64,000 bases of DNA, taken from assembly GCF_029024925.1 (NCBI RefSeq), contig NZ_CP118962.1, forward strand, positions 222,501 through 286,500, written 5' to 3'. Positions 62,792-64,000 of the stretch are shown here, piece after piece (position 1 is the first letter of the stretch; each line of letters starts with the position of its first letter). Made by a program: the position numbers and the translations under genes. This DNA is from Enterococcus faecalis. Its GTDB lineage: Bacteria > Bacillota > Bacilli > Lactobacillales > Enterococcaceae. A model generated the notes under the pieces. That model had not been told where the DNA came from, did not search any database, and was given only the letters and a program-made list of their open reading frames with translations.

Positions 62792-63617
62792 CCAACTAGT
62801 CATTAGTGACTACATTTTTCCTATCCACCAATATGGCAAGATGGGAACCATTCACAGTGTTTTTGAACGTTCATTTAATCTGAAAGTCCAGGATCAATTA
62901 ATCAATGTTGCAAACTTCCATAATTATTTATCAAGCTTTGGTATGTTTTTGCCAGATCAATTGTTTCAAGAAATCTTTCCGTATGTACAACAAGGTAATA
63001 AAGTCAAAATCACAGAAAATCAGTTGACCTTTTACAGTACAGTCGGCGTGAAAACGATCCAACTCACACCTGCCGAGGTCGTTTCTTTAAACATTACTCA
63101 TTTCAAGTTAGAAAAAGACCAATTACGCTTGTTGCGAGACCGCTTATTAGCGAGAAACTTAGAACGTAGAATTGGCCTGCCTTTAGACGAACGAGCAAAG
63201 CATATTTTCAAAAAAATGAGCCAAAAACAAAAAGTTTGGACACTATCGGAATGGCAAGAAGTAACGAATTATCTGATTGGTCGGGGCAAAGGGTTAACCC
63301 CGAGTGGTGATGACATTTTAGTGGCGTATCAAACAATTCTGTTCATACTTGCTGATGAAAGAGCTGCGGCGTTAGCCGCTACTCTTTCGGCAGCAAATTT
63401 ATCCACAACAGATGTTAGTAAAGGCTATATTGCAAGCTCGGCTAAAGGATATGTAAATTCATTGTTGTATCAGTTACTCTTGGATTTGGAGAACCATCGG
63501 GATAATAGAGTTGACGAAAATATTGACAGAATTATACAAATCGGACATTCCTCTGGTAAAGATATGTCATTTGGAATGTTACTAGCTTTACAATCTGTAG
63601 AGTTAGATGAGAAGTGA
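62784..63617 (+). CDS. DUF2877 protein (YlbF/AllH-like)
   Basis: A 277-residue protein of the DUF2877 family, identified by the GKGLTPSGDDILVAYQ motif near residue 170. It corresponds to E. coli YlbF (AllH), the third component of the proposed oxamate carbamoyltransferase. It starts with TTG inside the last codons of the fusion gene, with no strong ribosome site, so it depends on translational coupling. The MFS transporter gene follows after 9 bp. Confidence 0.85.
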   Translation: MNNQLVISDYIFPIHQYGKMGTIHSVFERSFNLKVQDQLINVANFHNYLSSFGMFLPDQLFQEIFPYVQQGNKVKITENQLTFYSTVGVKTIQLTPAEVVSLNITHFKLEKDQLRLLRDRLLARNLERRIGLPLDERAKHIFKKMSQKQKVWTLSEWQEVTNYLIGRGKGLTPSGDDILVAYQTILFILADERAAALAATLSAANLSTTDVSKGYIASSAKGYVNSLLYQLLLDLENHRDNRVDENIDRIIQIGHSSGKDMSFGMLLALQSVELDEK

Positions 63618-63626
63618 GGAGAAGAC

Positions 63627-64000
63627 ATGGAGAATAGTAAAAAAAATCAAGCAGTGCAAGTGAGCAATAGTTACTGGATTAAAGTCGTAGCCATTTTCTT
63701 CGTAGGCTGGATTTTAATGTACGCAACACGAACTATTTTTAATCCAGTGATGGGGGTCATTGGAGAACAATTTGGTCTAAGTAACACACAACTTGGTTTA
63801 GCCAATAGTATCTTCTTTCTAACCTATGCTGTTGCACAGATTCCTTTTGGGATGATTGGCGATAAAATTGGGCGGAAATTAGTCATTGCTGTTGGGTTTA
63901 TCGTTCTTGCTATTTCTACTTATTTTAGTGGATTAGCGACAACCTTTGTTATGTTTTTAGTCATTCGTGCAATTGCTGGTATTGGTCAAGGAGCTTACTA
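63627..64000 (+). CDS. MFS transporter, 3' end outside the window
   Basis: The first 124 residues of a major facilitator transporter. Helix 1 is at about 20-38, and the motif A region reads FGMIGDKIGRK near 80-90. The Tyr-Ala-Thr-Arg ending of helix 1 resembles the anion:cation symporter subgroup. It begins 9 bp after the DUF2877 gene with GAGGAGAAGAC, so it probably imports the substrate of the pathway, such as an ureide or oxamate-like acid. The rest lies beyond the window. Confidence 0.85.
   Translation, partial: MENSKKNQAVQVSNSYWIKVVAIFFVGWILMYATRTIFNPVMGVIGEQFGLSNTQLGLANSIFFLTYAVAQIPFGMIGDKIGRKLVIAVGFIVLAISTYFSGLATTFVMFLVIRAIAGIGQGAY

Overview
The window looks like chromosomal DNA of Enterococcus faecalis or a very close relative: AT-rich low-GC Firmicute sequence, strong AGGAGG ribosome sites, and gene sets I recall from that species (copYAZ, the fabO/fabN pair, a GH18 chitinase next to an AA10 LPMO, ezrA, napA, an EF-G-binding FusB-type protein). 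The species call rests on remembered protein families and gene order, not on a search.

Layout. 1-1285 is the end of a tRNA array, two near-identical tandem blocks (Ser-fMet-Asp-Gly-Ile-Glu, the second with extra Phe and Ser-GCU), closed by a terminator. 1337-2393 is an IS30-family element. 2414-7722 is an aryl-beta-glucoside operon with a cre-overlapped promoter and a BglG/LicT-type antiterminator/terminator leader; its PTS permease has lost EIIB and half of EIIC, followed by two GH1 enzymes and a histidine-phosphatase lipoprotein. A 113-bp direct repeat then brackets an 833-bp insert carrying a small membrane protein gene. 8725-13415 holds an alpha/beta hydrolase, an alkylation-repair cluster (adaA, ogt, tag), an HD hydrolase, a CDF transporter and an unknown protein. 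13513-16237 is fabI divergent from fabO-fabN. Next come pyrD, a FusB-type protein with an apparent translational attenuator, efp, and a reverse-transsulfuration pair (mccA-mccB) behind a 45-codon ORF containing three consecutive Cys codons and a terminator.

22350-26076 is a second cellobiose-type PTS/GH1 locus with an RpiR regulator. 26323-32847 carries a reductase-like protein, ktrB, napA and the copper operon copY-copA-copZ, whose operator lies inside a terminator-like hairpin. 32892-38718 has a GntR/membrane protein pair, pepC, a flavin reductase, a ring-cleaving dioxygenase and two SMR exporters (ykkCD type) behind a likely guanidine-type riboswitch. 38814-42932 has the chitin-degrading pair, an acyl-ACP thioesterase, a DUF72 protein and a MazG-like protein. 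42955-48373 has aspartate kinase, a HAD phosphatase, ezrA and a cysteine desulfurase.

48426-55149 is a two-component system beside three tandem DUF4822 proteins, each preceded by the same promoter architecture, then an ankyrin lipoprotein. 55201-57177 holds an amidohydrolase and a Doc/AbrB-type toxin-antitoxin pair. The window ends in a PucR-controlled cluster with an esterase, a 1003-residue FdrA-YlbE fusion, a DUF2877 protein and the start of an MFS transporter: a predicted oxamate/oxalurate carbamoyl-transfer pathway.

The most interesting observations are regulatory: two leader peptides (FusB type, and Cys-Cys-Cys before mccAB), a compact riboswitch before the SMR pair, the shared DUF4822 promoter design, and the FdrA-YlbE fusion.
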